NCBI RefSeq assembly: GCF_900156065.1
Contig: NZ_FTNF01000024.1
Location: 1 to 64,000 of the forward strand
Reading direction: 5' to 3'
DNA: 64,000 bases
Origin: Micromonospora avicenniae
GTDB lineage: Bacteria > Actinomycetota > Actinomycetes > Mycobacteriales > Micromonosporaceae
The notes below the pieces were generated by a model, which was not told the origin of the DNA, did not search any database, and saw only the letters and a program-made list of their open reading frames with translations. Below, piece after piece: positions 33,486 to 43,013 of the stretch (the first letter of the stretch is position 1; every line of letters starts with the position of its first letter). A program made the translations under genes and the position numbers.

Positions 33486-35592
33486 GGCGTCCCTCCGCAC
33501 GGCTCGTCCGGGCCAGCCGGCCCGGCCACCAGATGGTCGGACCGATGTCGTACGCGAGCGCGGGCACCAGCAGCGAGCGCACGACGATGGTGTCGATGAG
33601 TACGCCGACCGCGACCGCGGTGCCCAACTCGACCAGGACCACGAGGGGCAGCACGGTGAGCGCGGAGAACGTCGCGGCGAGCACGATGCCGGCGGAGGTG
33701 ATCACGCCGCCGGTGACCGCGAGGCCGGCCAGGACGCCGGCTCGGGTGCCGCGGCGCACCGACTCCTCGCGGACCCGGCTCATCAGGAAGATGTTGTAGT
33801 CGATGCCGAGGGCGACCAGGAAGACGAAGGCGAAGAGCGGGAATGCGGCGTCCACGCCGGGGAAGTCGAAGACGTGGCGGAACAACACGCCGCAGAGCCC
33901 GAGGGTGGCGGTGAACGAGAGCAGCACCGTCGCGATCAGCAGGAGCGGGGCGAGCAGGGCGCGCAGCAGCAGGGACAGGATGACGGCGATGACCGCCAGC
34001 ACGACCGGGATGATGACGTTCTGATCCCGTTCCGCGGCGGCGGTGATGTCCACGTTGGTGGCGGTGAAACCCCCCACCAGGGCGTCCGCGTCGGGTACCC
34101 GGTGCACCGTCGCGCGCAGGTCGCGGATGGTCCGCTCCGCGCCCGTGCTGTCCGGCGGGTCGGTGAGCGTCGCCTCGAGCTGGATCCTGCCGTCGACGAC
34201 CAGCGGCGGGCCGGGTGGCCCGGTACCCGCCGTCCGCTCGCGGGTGACCGGTCGGACGTCGGCCACCCCGCGGGTGCCCTGGGCCGCCTCGGTGACCTGT
34301 CTCGCGGCGGCCTCGTTTGCGATGATCGTGGCCGGGCTGCCGGTGCCCGCCGGGTAGTGCCGGGCGATCACGTCCTGGCCGGCCACCGAGTCGGTGCGTT
34401 TGGTGAACAGGTCGGACTGGCCCAGCGTCGTGGTGCCGAGTTGGATGAGACCGATCGCGAGCACGCCCAGCCCGACGGCGGTGATCAACCAGACGGGGCG
34501 GGCGCGGCGGGCCACGAAGCCGGCGATCCGGCTCCAGAGCCCGTGCTCGATCTGCGTCCCGCCCGGGTCGTACCGGGGCCGTCGCGGCCAGAACGCCCAC
34601 CGGCCGCCGAGCACCAGCAGCGCGGGCAGGAACGTGAGCATCACCAGCAGGGTCGCGGCGATGCCGACGGCGGCGACCGGGCCGAGTGCTCGGTTGGAGT
34701 TCAGGCTGGAGAGCAGGAGGCAGAGCAGGCTCAGGATGACGGTGCCGCCGGAGGCGATGACGGCCGGGGCGGCGCCCCGCCAGGCGGCGCGCATCGCGTC
34801 CCACGGGCGGTCGTGCCGGTGCAGTTCCTCGCGGTAGCGGGCCACCAGCAGCAGCGCGTAGTCGGTGCCGGCGCCGAAGACCAGCACGGTGAGGATCCCC
34901 TGTGCCTGCCCGTTGAGGGTGACCAGGTCGGCGTCGGCGAGCAGATAGACGAAGAGCGACGCCAGGGCGTACGACATCCCGGCGGCGAGCAGCGGGAAGA
35001 CCCAGAGCACCGGGCTGCGGTAGACCACGAGCAGAATCACCAGCACCACGCAGAGGGTGACCAGCAGGAGCGCCCCGTCGATGCCGGAGAAGACCTCGAT
35101 CAGGTCGGCGAGCAGGCCGGCCGGGCCGGCGACGTCCACGGTGAGCCCGCCACCACCGTCGCCGGTGATGGCGCGCAGCTGTTCGACTACCGTGCCGATC
35201 CGTTCCCCCTCGGCGTCGTCGATCGGTACGACCACCTGCAACGCCTGCCCGTCCGCGCTGGGGATGGGCGGCGGCAGCGGCCCGACCACGCCGGGGACCT
35301 GGGCGAAGCGGGCGGCGTCGGCGCTCACCTTGCGTTTGTCGGCGTCGGTGAGGCCGGTGGTGCGTTCGTAGACGACGAGGGCGGGCGTCGTCTGCCGCTG
35401 GATGAAGCCGCGGGAGAGCTCCTGTGCCCGGGTGGCTTCCGCGTCGGCGGGAAGGAATGCGGCGTTGTCGTTCGTCGCCACGTCGGAGAGCCGTCCCGAG
35501 TACGGGCCGGCGAGCCCGCCGACGACCAGCCACGCGAGCACGACGACGAGCGCGACAAGTGTGGCCCGGCCGCGACCCAGCGCTCCGGACAT
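33472..35592 (-). CDS. MMPL-family RND transporter
   Basis: A 706-residue membrane protein with two repeats of one TM helix, a large extracytoplasmic loop (about 35-165 and 385-490) and five further TM helices. The conserved GAGTDYALLLVARYREEL and GIDYNIFLMSRVREES motifs are the two MMPL signatures containing the proton-relay aspartates. Such pumps export lipids or hydrophobic metabolites. ATG 35592 after GGGTGGGGGC is chosen; a GTG 57 bases earlier is possible. It is co-translated with the FAD oxidase, suggesting that the oxidase product or substrate is a lipid exported here (inference). Confidence 0.92.
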   Translation of the reverse strand: MSGALGRGRATLVALVVVLAWLVVGGLAGPYSGRLSDVATNDNAAFLPADAEATRAQELSRGFIQRQTTPALVVYERTTGLTDADKRKVSADAARFAQVPGVVGPLPPPIPSADGQALQVVVPIDDAEGERIGTVVEQLRAITGDGGGGLTVDVAGPAGLLADLIEVFSGIDGALLLVTLCVVLVILLVVYRSPVLWVFPLLAAGMSYALASLFVYLLADADLVTLNGQAQGILTVLVFGAGTDYALLLVARYREELHRHDRPWDAMRAAWRGAAPAVIASGGTVILSLLCLLLSSLNSNRALGPVAAVGIAATLLVMLTFLPALLVLGGRWAFWPRRPRYDPGGTQIEHGLWSRIAGFVARRARPVWLITAVGLGVLAIGLIQLGTTTLGQSDLFTKRTDSVAGQDVIARHYPAGTGSPATIIANEAAARQVTEAAQGTRGVADVRPVTRERTAGTGPPGPPLVVDGRIQLEATLTDPPDSTGAERTIRDLRATVHRVPDADALVGGFTATNVDITAAAERDQNVIIPVVLAVIAVILSLLLRALLAPLLLIATVLLSFTATLGLCGVLFRHVFDFPGVDAAFPLFAFVFLVALGIDYNIFLMSRVREESVRRGTRAGVLAGLAVTGGVITSAGIVLAATFSALTVLPLVVLVELGTAVAVGVLIDTIVVRSLLVPALAYDIGPTIWWPGRLARTSRAEGRRDTG

Positions 35593-35843
35593 CCGCCCCC
35601 ACCCGTGATTCGACGTGCCGGCGGACGTAGGCGACCCTGACGCCGGCACCGCTCATCCTGCCCGGCCAAGCGGGCGTTTTCGGGCCAAACGGGCTAAATA
35701 TCATGGGCCCCAGGGGTCCCCGTACAAGCCGGACGCCCGGGCACAGAAAGGTCGTCGTAGCGGGGCCGTCCGTGCGGTCGGCCGCCAACGGCCACGACGG
35801 GGAACGACGAACGCCCGCCGGCAGTACCGACGGGCGTTTCGAG

Positions 35844-35919
35844 TGGCTCCCCCGATTGGACTCGAACCAATAACCTGCCGGTTAACAGCCGGCTGCTCTG
35901 CCAATTGAGCTACAGGGGA
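35844..35919 (-). tRNA. tRNA-Asn (GTT)
   Basis: Minus-strand cloverleaf with acceptor TCCCCTG/CGGGGGA, anticodon loop CTGTTAA, T arm ATTGG-TTCGAGT-CCAAT, discriminator G and encoded CCA (35844-35846). All stems pair. No second copy of its 3' end is seen in the window, so no integrated element is indicated. Confidence 0.97.
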
Positions 35920-36202
35920 CCGCCGTTGCCCAGTTCCGGATCTCTCCGGCCCCGTGCGACGGTGACAAGAGTACAGGACTCCCAGGGGTGTTGGTCCAGG
36001 GGGTTACCGCCCCGAGCACGCGGGTGGCCGGGCGGGTGGCAGAATCGGCAAGTCGGACAAATCGCCATCAGGGCACAAGCAGGTATGAGCGCGGAGCAGG
36101 ATGGGTAGTTAGCTGCGGACGACGGAACGCAGGCGCGAGTTGGTCGTACCGCCGGGAGTGAGCCCGGCGGGCGACGGCGCGTCAGGTACGGAAGGAGCCG
36201 CC

Positions 36203-36580
36203 ATGCGCGGAAAACTGATGTTTCTTGGCGGGCTGGCTGCGGGATTCGTCCTGGGCGCCCGTGCCGGCCGGGAGAAGTACGAGGAGCTGATGATCCGGGG
36301 CCGTAAGGTGCTCGACCACCCCACCGTGCAGGAAGCGGCGGGTGTCGCGCAGGCCCAGGCGACCCGGCTCTACAGCGAGGGCAAGGACAAACTCGGTCAG
36401 ACCAAGCTGGGCGAGAAGCTGACCGGCAACGGCAGCAAGCACGGCCTGACCGCCGCCGACGACGCTTTTGCGGGCTCGCCGGCCACCGTGGGCGCGAAGT
36501 CCGGCCCGAACTCGGCCAGCGGCGGTGCCGCCGCCGGGTCGACCAGGCCCAAGCCATCCGGCTCGGGCAGCACCCTCTGA
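36203..36580 (+). CDS. YtxH-like small membrane-associated protein
   Basis: A 125-residue protein. The start MRGKLMFLGGLAAGFVLGARAGREKYEEL is a single short hydrophobic helix with the GxxxGARAGREKYE signature of YtxH-like proteins, followed by an amphipathic helical region and a disordered glycine/serine tail. It is probably a membrane-anchored stress protein. GGAAGGAG precedes the ATG. It stands alone; a hairpin follows at 36595-36623. Confidence 0.82.
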   Translation: MRGKLMFLGGLAAGFVLGARAGREKYEELMIRGRKVLDHPTVQEAAGVAQAQATRLYSEGKDKLGQTKLGEKLTGNGSKHGLTAADDAFAGSPATVGAKSGPNSASGGAAAGSTRPKPSGSGSTL

Positions 36581-36594
36581 CAACAGCGCGTACG

Positions 36595-36623
36595 GACCCG
36601 GCCGCCATGCTGGCGGTCGGGTC
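36595..36623 (+). terminator. Terminator hairpin
   Basis: GACCCGGCCGCC (36595-36606) pairs with 36612-36623 with one G-U and a 5-base loop, 14 bp after the YtxH-like stop. No T-run. Confidence 0.75.
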
Positions 36624-36686
36624 TGTGGCGTGTCCACGCATGTCAGATGGTTCGGCCGGAACCCTGACGACTTTCTCCGATTGAAG

Positions 36687-36718
36687 CAAAAGTTCAGCCG
36701 CATAGACGAAAACTTTTG
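36687..36718. promoter_or_regulatory. Inverted repeat in AT-rich promoter of secreted ThuA/GSDH gene
   Basis: CAAAAGTT (36687-36694) and AACTTTTG (36711-36718) are perfect 8-bp arms with a 16-bp spacer, inside an unusually AT-rich patch about 140 bp before the start at 36856. Half-sites of this kind are typical of LacI, GntR or ROK sugar regulators. The regulator is not identified. Confidence 0.5.
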
Positions 36719-36855
36719 GCGCTCGCCTCTTTTATTCAGTGGCGGGCGCCAATATCGTCCTGCGTAGAACCTGGCCAGGCTCTCGGTACTCCCCCGCGAC
36801 CTCCTCGGCGACGTCACGACGCTGAGGCGGACCCGCCCGACCAGAGCGAGGTTCG

Positions 36856-39800
36856 ATGCGCAGACCCATCGGCCGAAGAGCCGCCACCTACCTGAGTCTT
36901 CTCACCCTCGTCGGCGCGACGCTCGTCGCGACCGAGCCGCACGGGGCCGCACCGGCACAGGCCGCCCCGGCCCCGGACAACAACGGCATCCAGTACAAGG
37001 TGCTCGTCTTCACCCGATCCGCGAACGGCGGCCACGCCGCAACCGCCGCCGGCGTGGAGGCGATCCGGGAACTCGGCAACGACCGCCGGTTCACCGTGGA
37101 GGTGACCGACGACGCCCGGAAGTTCGACGAGCCGCATCTCAAGCAGTTCCGCACGGTGGTGTTCCTGAACACCTCCGGCGACGTACTCGACGACGACCAG
37201 CAGGCCGCATTCGAGCAGTACTACCGCGACGGCGGCGGCTTCGTCGGCGTGCACTCCGCGATCGAGGCGGAGCCCGGCTGGGCCTTCCTCGACAACGTGC
37301 TCGGCACGCGGGCCGTCGGTGCGCCCACGCCGGCCAGCGCCGCCAGGGTGACCGTCGCCGACCGGGTGCACCCGGCGTCCGCACCGCTGCCGGAGCGGTG
37401 GAACACCACCGACCGGTGGTACAACTTCGCGGCCAACGTCCGGGGTGTCTCGCACGTCCTGGCCACGGTGGACGAGAAGACGTACAGCGGCGGCAGCATG
37501 GGCTTCGACCACCCGATCACCTGGTGCAAGGACTACCAGGGCGGCCGTTCGTTCTACACCGGGCTCGGCGCCACTCCGGAAAGCTACGGTGGCGCCGACC
37601 TGCGGGCGCACCTCGCCGGAGCTATCCAGTGGGCGTCCGGGGCCACGAACGGCGACTGCGGCGCGACGGTGTTGGCCAACTACCAGATGACGGTCATCGG
37701 CGCGCAGCCGAACGTGAACGAGCCGATCGGCTTCGACGTGCTTCCCGACGGCCGGGTGATCCAGACCGACCGCCGTGGCGGCGTACGGCTGCACGACCCG
37801 GAGACCAACACGACCAGCGTGCTGGCCCAGATCCCGGTCTACACCCACAGCGAGGACGGGATGTACGGCCCGGCGATCGACCGGGACTTCGCCACCAACA
37901 AGTGGGTCTACCTCTACTACGCGCCGCCGCTGAACACTCCGGCCGGCGGCGCGCCGACCACGAGCACCGACCCGGCGGCCTGGGACCCGTGGAAGGGCTA
38001 CTTCCAGCTCTCCCGGTTCAAGTTCGTCGACGGCGAGACCCCGAGCCTGGACGTGGCGTCGGAACAGAAGATCATGCAGGTGCCGGTGGACCGAGGCGCA
38101 TGCTGCCACGTGGCCGGTGACATCGCCTTCGACTCGCACAACAACCTGTGGCTGGTCACCGGTGACGACACCCCGGCCGGCGGCGGCGGGTCCGGTGGCT
38201 TCTCCCCGCACAACGACTCGGTGAGCGCCACCGGCGTCTACCAGGCGCCGTTCGTGGACGCCCGGCGCAGCTCGGCCAACACCAACGACCTGCGCGGCAA
38301 GCTGCTCCGCATCACAGTGCAGCCGGACGGCAGCTACACGGTGCCGGCGGGAAACCTCTTCCCTGAGGCGCAGGACCCGGGCGACAAGACCCGGCCGGAG
38401 ATCTACGCGATGGGCTTCCGGAACCCATTCCGGCTCACCCTCGACAAGGACGACCGCGCCTACGTCACCGACTACTCACCGGACTCGTCGACCCCGGCGG
38501 TCGGGCGGGGGCCGGCAGGCACCGGCCGGATGATGGTGGTCGACAAGCCGGCCAACTACGGCTGGCCGATGTGCGTGCAGCCGAACCTGCCGTACATCGA
38601 GATGAATTGGACCACCAACCCGATCTCCCCGGTCGCGCCGTTCGACTGCGCGGCACCGCGGAACACCTCGCGGCACAACACCGGCCTGACCGACCTGCCG
38701 GCGGTGGAGAAGTCTGAGCTCTGGTACTCGTTCCAGGCACCGACCCCGTGCCCGGAGTCCTACCTGTCCACCCCGACGCAGACCTGCCCCGTGCTCTTTC
38801 CCGAGTTGGGCACCGGCGGGGTCGGGCCGCACGGCGCGGCACGCTACGACTTCGACCCGGAGCTGAGGTCGGAGACGAAGTTCCCCGCATACTTCGACGG
38901 CTCGATCTTCTTCGGCGAGTTCACCCGGGACACGCTCAAGGAGATCCGGCTGGACGGCCAGGGCGACATCCTGAAGATCAACGACGTGCTGAACTGCGGC
39001 CAGGGGCCGAGCACCCCGGCGAAGCCGTTCCTCTGCGACAACCCGATGGACATGAAGTGGGGTCCGGACGGCAACTTCTACCTGCTGACGTACGGGGACG
39101 GATTCTTCAACGTCAACCCGGACGCGGCGATGCTGAAGTTCAGCTACGTCAAGGGCCTGCGGGCGCCTACCGCGGTGGTCGCGGCCGACCGCACCAACGG
39201 CGTCGCGCCGCTGAGCGTCAACTTCAGCAGTGAGGGGTCGAAGGACCCGGACCCGGCGGACTCCATCTCGTTCGCCTGGGACTTCGACGGCGACGGCACC
39301 ACCGACTCCGTCGACCCGAACCCGACGTACACCTACACCGCCAACGGCGTCTACACCGCCCGGCTCACGGTGACCGACTCCAGCGGCAAGACGGCGTCGG
39401 CCAACACCACGATCACGGTCGGCAACACCGCGCCCACGGTCACCGTCGAGACCCCGCTGGAGGGTGGCTTCTTCAGCTGGGGTGACTCCATCCCGTGGTC
39501 GGTGACCGTCACCGACCCCGAGGACGGGGCAGTGGACTGCGCCAAGGTCGAGGTGACCTTCGTGCTCGGTCACGACAGCCACGGCCACGGCGAGGCCAAC
39601 CAGTTCGGCTGCTCGGGCGTGCTGCCCACAGATCCGGACGACGCCTCGCACGGCGGATACATCTACGGCGTGGTCAGCGCGTCCTACACCGACCGAGGGG
39701 CCAACGGGCAGCCCGCCCTGACGACCGTGGACCAGCAGGTCATCCAGGACAAGCGGCAGGAGGTCGAGTTCGCCGCCGACCAGTCCGGCACCACGGTCGG

Positions 39801-40185
39801 CACCAGCGCCGACAGCGGTGGCGGGCAGCAGCGCGGCAGCCTCGACCCGGGCGACTGGATCGCGATCAACGGCACGGTGAACCTGCTCAACATGCAGTCG
39901 GTCACCCTGCGTACCTCGGGCGGCAGCGCGGCCACCGCCGGGCAGCCCCGGTTCGGCGTCGAACTGCGGCTGGACTCGCCCACCGGCCCACTGCTGAACA
40001 CCGCCGTGATCAACGCGACCAGCGGCAACAACGCCTACACGAGCACCACCGTCCCGATCACCGACCCGGGTGGCGCGCACCGGCTCTACCTCCGGTTCAC
40101 CACTGTCCCCGGCGGCCCGACCAGCGGTTTCGGAAACCTGAACTGGATCGAGTTCGCCGGTCAGGGCATCGGCGTCACCCCGTGA
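36856..40185 (+). CDS. Secreted ThuA - glucose/sorbosone dehydrogenase - PKD protein
   Basis: A 1109-residue exported mosaic. A signal peptide (1 to about 38, cut after AQA) is followed by a ThuA domain (about 47-262, KVLVFTRSANGGH and WYNFAANVRGVSHVL). A soluble glucose/sorbosone dehydrogenase six-bladed propeller (about 272-765) contains CCHVAGDIAFD, LRGKLLRI and PEIYAMGFRNPFRL. A PKD domain (about 767-850), a beta domain starting GNTAPTVTVETP (about 854-965) and a C-terminal CBM-like domain (about 966-1109) follow. ThuA proteins act in trehalose or 3-keto-sugar use; the propeller oxidises sugars with PQQ in relatives. The ATG follows GAGCGAGG. It likely processes glycosides on the cell surface; the Tat-type TIM-barrel gene follows 91 bp on. 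Confidence 0.9.
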   Translation: MRRPIGRRAATYLSLLTLVGATLVATEPHGAAPAQAAPAPDNNGIQYKVLVFTRSANGGHAATAAGVEAIRELGNDRRFTVEVTDDARKFDEPHLKQFRTVVFLNTSGDVLDDDQQAAFEQYYRDGGGFVGVHSAIEAEPGWAFLDNVLGTRAVGAPTPASAARVTVADRVHPASAPLPERWNTTDRWYNFAANVRGVSHVLATVDEKTYSGGSMGFDHPITWCKDYQGGRSFYTGLGATPESYGGADLRAHLAGAIQWASGATNGDCGATVLANYQMTVIGAQPNVNEPIGFDVLPDGRVIQTDRRGGVRLHDPETNTTSVLAQIPVYTHSEDGMYGPAIDRDFATNKWVYLYYAPPLNTPAGGAPTTSTDPAAWDPWKGYFQLSRFKFVDGETPSLDVASEQKIMQVPVDRGACCHVAGDIAFDSHNNLWLVTGDDTPAGGGGSGGFSPHNDSVSATGVYQAPFVDARRSSANTNDLRGKLLRITVQPDGSYTVPAGNLFPEAQDPGDKTRPEIYAMGFRNPFRLTLDKDDRAYVTDYSPDSSTPAVGRGPAGTGRMMVVDKPANYGWPMCVQPNLPYIEMNWTTNPISPVAPFDCAAPRNTSRHNTGLTDLPAVEKSELWYSFQAPTPCPESYLSTPTQTCPVLFPELGTGGVGPHGAARYDFDPELRSETKFPAYFDGSIFFGEFTRDTLKEIRLDGQGDILKINDVLNCGQGPSTPAKPFLCDNPMDMKWGPDGNFYLLTYGDGFFNVNPDAAMLKFSYVKGLRAPTAVVAADRTNGVAPLSVNFSSEGSKDPDPADSISFAWDFDGDGTTDSVDPNPTYTYTANGVYTARLTVTDSSGKTASANTTITVGNTAPTVTVETPLEGGFFSWGDSIPWSVTVTDPEDGAVDCAKVEVTFVLGHDSHGHGEANQFGCSGVLPTDPDDASHGGYIYGVVSASYTDRGANGQPALTTVDQQVIQDKRQEVEFAADQSGTTVGTSADSGGGQQRGSLDPGDWIAINGTVNLLNMQSVTLRTSGGSAATAGQPRFGVELRLDSPTGPLLNTAVINATSGNNAYTSTTVPITDPGGAHRLYLRFTTVPGGPTSGFGNLNWIEFAGQGIGVTP

Positions 40186-40276
40186 CGCCGGGGCCGCGGG
40201 GCCGCCAGGGGCGGTCCCGCGGCCACCGCCCACCGTCCGCAACACCGGAAACCAGCACCGAGAGAGGCAGCAGCAG

Positions 40277-41347
40277 ATGAACGAAAGTCAGCACGGAATG
40301 AGTCGTCGCCGGATGCTCGGCGCCCTGGCCGGCGTCGCCGGCGCGGCCGCCGTCGGCGCCACCGGCCTGGGCACCCCGGCCATCGCCGGCAACGGCCTGC
40401 TCGTCCCCACCGGCAAGCGCGGCATCATCCTCTACAGCGTCCGGGACCGGATCAGCGCGGCCCCGGACGCCACGGGCGTGCCGTACGGCTTCGAGCGGGT
40501 GCTCGCCCGAATCGCCGAGATCGGCTACAAGGAGGTCGAGTTCGCCGGCTACACCCAGCACACCTCGATCCTCGGCCGGCAGATCACGCCGGAGGAGATT
40601 CGCAAGATCCTCGACGACAACGGGCTGCGCGCCAACGGCTCGCACGCCTCCGTCCCCAGCACCGTCAACCCGACCACCATCGCCCAGTTCGAGCAGACCC
40701 TCGACACCGCCGAGATCCTCGGCATGACTCACATCGGCACGGGTAGCGACCCGACCGGCAGCAACTACAAGGCCGACTGGGACGCCGCCGTCGACCGGTG
40801 GAACACCTTCGGCGAGATGGCCGCCGCCCGTGGGCTCAAGCTGTACACGCACAACCACGACGCGGCGTACGACTTCCTGCGCGACAGCGGGCCGCTGGAC
40901 GCCCAGGGCCGCCCGACCCGGTCGTCCGGCGTCCGCAAGCTGGAGTACTTCATCGCGCGTACCAACCCGGAGTGGGTCTGGTTCGAGATGGACATCTACT
41001 GGGCGCACGTGGCCCAGCACCGGTTCCGCAGCTACACCGACCCTGACGGGGTGACCCAGACCAGCGTCTTCGACCCGCTGGCCGTGGTCGCCGCGCAGCC
41101 CATCCGGTTCCCGCTGTTCCACGCCAAGGACGGCACCTACGACCCGGCCAGCGCGGCCGGCTACGCGATGGTGCCGCTCGGCGAGGGCGACATCGACTAC
41201 GGCAACTTCTTCGCCAACATGGGCGCGAAGGGTTACCACAACCCGATGTGGGAGCAGGACAACGCGCCGGGTGGCGCTACCGACCCGGGCCGCTCGCTGC
41301 GGTACGCGGAGATCAGCTACCAGCACATGTCGGGTCTGCGGGGCTGA
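40277..41347 (+). CDS. Tat-exported TIM-barrel sugar isomerase/epimerase
   Basis: A 356-residue protein. The N-terminus has a twin-arginine signal (SRRRMLGALAG) followed by an alanine-rich hydrophobic core to about residue 37. The mature part is an AP-endonuclease-2/xylose-isomerase-like barrel with metal-ligand segments in YKEVEFAGYTQ, YTHNHDAAYDF and EMDIYWAHVAQHRF and HAKDGTYDP. It probably isomerises or epimerises a sugar outside the cytoplasm. Gene order directly after the ThuA/GSDH protein suggests a shared substrate. The perfect hairpin at 41368-41402 ends the transcript. Confidence 0.9.
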   Translation: MNESQHGMSRRRMLGALAGVAGAAAVGATGLGTPAIAGNGLLVPTGKRGIILYSVRDRISAAPDATGVPYGFERVLARIAEIGYKEVEFAGYTQHTSILGRQITPEEIRKILDDNGLRANGSHASVPSTVNPTTIAQFEQTLDTAEILGMTHIGTGSDPTGSNYKADWDAAVDRWNTFGEMAAARGLKLYTHNHDAAYDFLRDSGPLDAQGRPTRSSGVRKLEYFIARTNPEWVWFEMDIYWAHVAQHRFRSYTDPDGVTQTSVFDPLAVVAAQPIRFPLFHAKDGTYDPASAAGYAMVPLGEGDIDYGNFFANMGAKGYHNPMWEQDNAPGGATDPGRSLRYAEISYQHMSGLRG

Positions 41348-41367
41348 CCGACCCGGCACGTGAACGC

Positions 41368-41402
41368 CAGGGGCCGCATCCGGTGCACGGATGCGGCCCC
41401 TG
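41368..41402. terminator. Bidirectional terminator hairpin
   Basis: A perfect 15-bp stem (41368-41382 with 41388-41402; core GGGGCCGCATCCG) around a 5-base loop lies between two convergent genes ending at 41347 and 41491. Confidence 0.92.
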
Positions 41403-41490
41403 CCCGCTGTGAACCCGGGCCCACGCGCCCCGTACGACCGATCGTCTCCGGCGGCGGGAGCGATGGTGGTCGTCCGTGCGCGTCGGCGGA

Positions 41491-42498
41491 TCAGTCCTTG
41501 CTGCTGAACGCCGCGTCGAACGCGGCCTCGGGCGCGTCGAAGGCGAGCCGGCGGACGAACTGGAGCGCCTCCGGCGCACCCACGAGCCGGTCCATGCCGG
41601 CGTCCTCCCACTCGATCGAGATCGGCCCGTCGTAGCCGATCGCGTTCAACGCCCGGAAGCAGTCCTCCCAGGGCACGTCGCCGTGGCCGGTGGAGACGAA
41701 GTCCCAGCCGCGCCGCATGTCCGCCCACGGCAGGTGCGAGGCGAGCCGGCCACGCCGGCCATCACCGGTACGCACCTTCGCGTCCTTGCAGTCGACGTGG
41801 TAGATCCGGTCGGCGAAGTCGAAGATGAAGTTGACCGGGTCGAGTTCCTGCCAGACGAAGTGCGACGGATCCCAGTTGAGCCCGAACGCCTCGCGGTGGC
41901 CGATCGCCTCCAGGGTCCGCTTCGTCGTCCAGTAGTCGTACGCGATCTCGCTGGGGTGCACCTCGTGCGCGAAGCGCACGCCCACCTCGTCGAAGACGTC
42001 GAGGATCGGGTTCCACCGGTCGGCGAAGTCCTGGTAGCCGCGCTCGATCATCGACGGCGGCACCGGCGGGAACATCGCCACCGCGTGCCAGATCGACGAG
42101 CCGGTGAAGCCGACGACGGTCTTGACGCCGAGCTTCGCCGCCGCCCGCGCGGTGTCCTTGATCTCCTCGGCGGCGCGCTGGCGTACCCCCTCGGGCTCAC
42201 CGTCGCCCCAGATCCGCGCGGGCAGGATGTCCTGGTGCCGCTCGTCGATGGGGTGGTCGCACACGGCCTGGCCGACCAGGTGGTTGGAGATCGTGTAGAC
42301 CTTCAGGTTGTGCTTGGCGAGGGTCTCCCGCTTGCGCTCGACGTACGAGTCGTCGGCCAGCGCCTTGTCGACCTCGAAGTGGTCGCCCCAGCAGGCGATC
42401 TCGAGACCGTCGTACCCCCATTCGGAGGCGAGCCGGCACACTTCGTCGAACGGAAGGTCGGCCCACTGGCCGGTGAAGAGCGTGATTGGTCGCGCCAT
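41491..42498 (-). CDS. Cytosolic sugar phosphate isomerase/epimerase
   Basis: A 335-residue TIM-barrel protein of the same superfamily as its convergent neighbour but without a signal peptide. Metal and catalytic segments are DGLEIACWG, GFTGSSIW, FAHEVHPSEIAYDYW, NWDPSHFVWQ, IYHVDCKDA and SIEWEDAGMDR, matching the group often placed with Gfo/Idh/MocA dehydrogenases in cyclitol and 3-keto-sugar clusters. The ATG at 42498 follows AGAAGGAC. It probably handles the sugar after uptake. The Gfo/Idh/MocA gene at 57674 is a possible partner. Confidence 0.9.
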   Translation of the reverse strand: MARPITLFTGQWADLPFDEVCRLASEWGYDGLEIACWGDHFEVDKALADDSYVERKRETLAKHNLKVYTISNHLVGQAVCDHPIDERHQDILPARIWGDGEPEGVRQRAAEEIKDTARAAAKLGVKTVVGFTGSSIWHAVAMFPPVPPSMIERGYQDFADRWNPILDVFDEVGVRFAHEVHPSEIAYDYWTTKRTLEAIGHREAFGLNWDPSHFVWQELDPVNFIFDFADRIYHVDCKDAKVRTGDGRRGRLASHLPWADMRRGWDFVSTGHGDVPWEDCFRALNAIGYDGPISIEWEDAGMDRLVGAPEALQFVRRLAFDAPEAAFDAAFSSKD

Positions 42499-43013
42499 TG
42501 TCCTTCTCTCCCCTGTGGTGATGGGGGATTCCGTACCTGCGGACCGGGGCGAGGGTGACCGGTGGTGCCCGGCGAGCGCGGCGATGCCGACGGGTACGCG
42601 TACGCACCTGGACCCGCCGGGTTGCGCCTCCCGCCGGATCGCCGGCCACCTCCACGATCGCCGCCCCCACTCTATGGCCGCCGCCACCGCCACGGAAGGC
42701 CTCGCCCGTGAGCGGCGACCGGCAGCGGCCGGAGGCGGCAGGCGGCGGGCGGCGGGCGGCGGGCGGCGGCGAGCTTCCCGGGGCCCTTCAGTGCGGGCGC
42801 ACCCGGTGCCGGCGTGTCGTGATCCGGGTGGGAAGACCCGGCTGGGCCTGATGACTCAGAGGCATAAATATGCCGCTGAGTCATCAGGCTCCAGAGAAGG
42901 TGCGACGGGCGGCGGTGACCTGTCGGCGTCCGGCCAGCTCTACGCCACCGGCGACGGTGCCGGCCACCGCGCCCGCCGACCACCCGCACGACAGCCTCGG
43001 GGCAGGGTAAGGG
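42499..43013. other. 515-bp intergenic region with GC-rich runs and hairpin
   Basis: No gene is supported. 42732-42776 holds about five GGCGGGC-type units (slippage-prone low complexity). The dispersed hairpin copy at 42846-42889 follows. The promoter of the 42498 gene lies at the left end, and the transcript of the lectin-type gene ending at 43014 must stop in the right part. Confidence 0.6.
42846..42889. repeat. Hairpin, dispersed element copy 2
   Basis: An 18-bp stem with one A/G mismatch and the loop TAAATA. It shares the core CTCAGAGGCA and the loop with 88-127. Relative to copy 1, stem pair A-T became G-C and pair C-G became A-T, both kept complementary. It lies 125 bp beyond the stop at 43014 and could end that transcript. 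Confidence 0.9.

Noticed and set aside
33349..35640. A 763-residue plus-strand open frame antisense to the MMPL gene
   Set aside because: Glycine/glutamate/arginine-rich composition from reading a GC-rich gene backwards; the minus strand gives a clear MMPL protein.
35844..35919. tRNA-Asn as an integration site
   Set aside because: No duplicated 3' end, integrase or mobility gene nearby.
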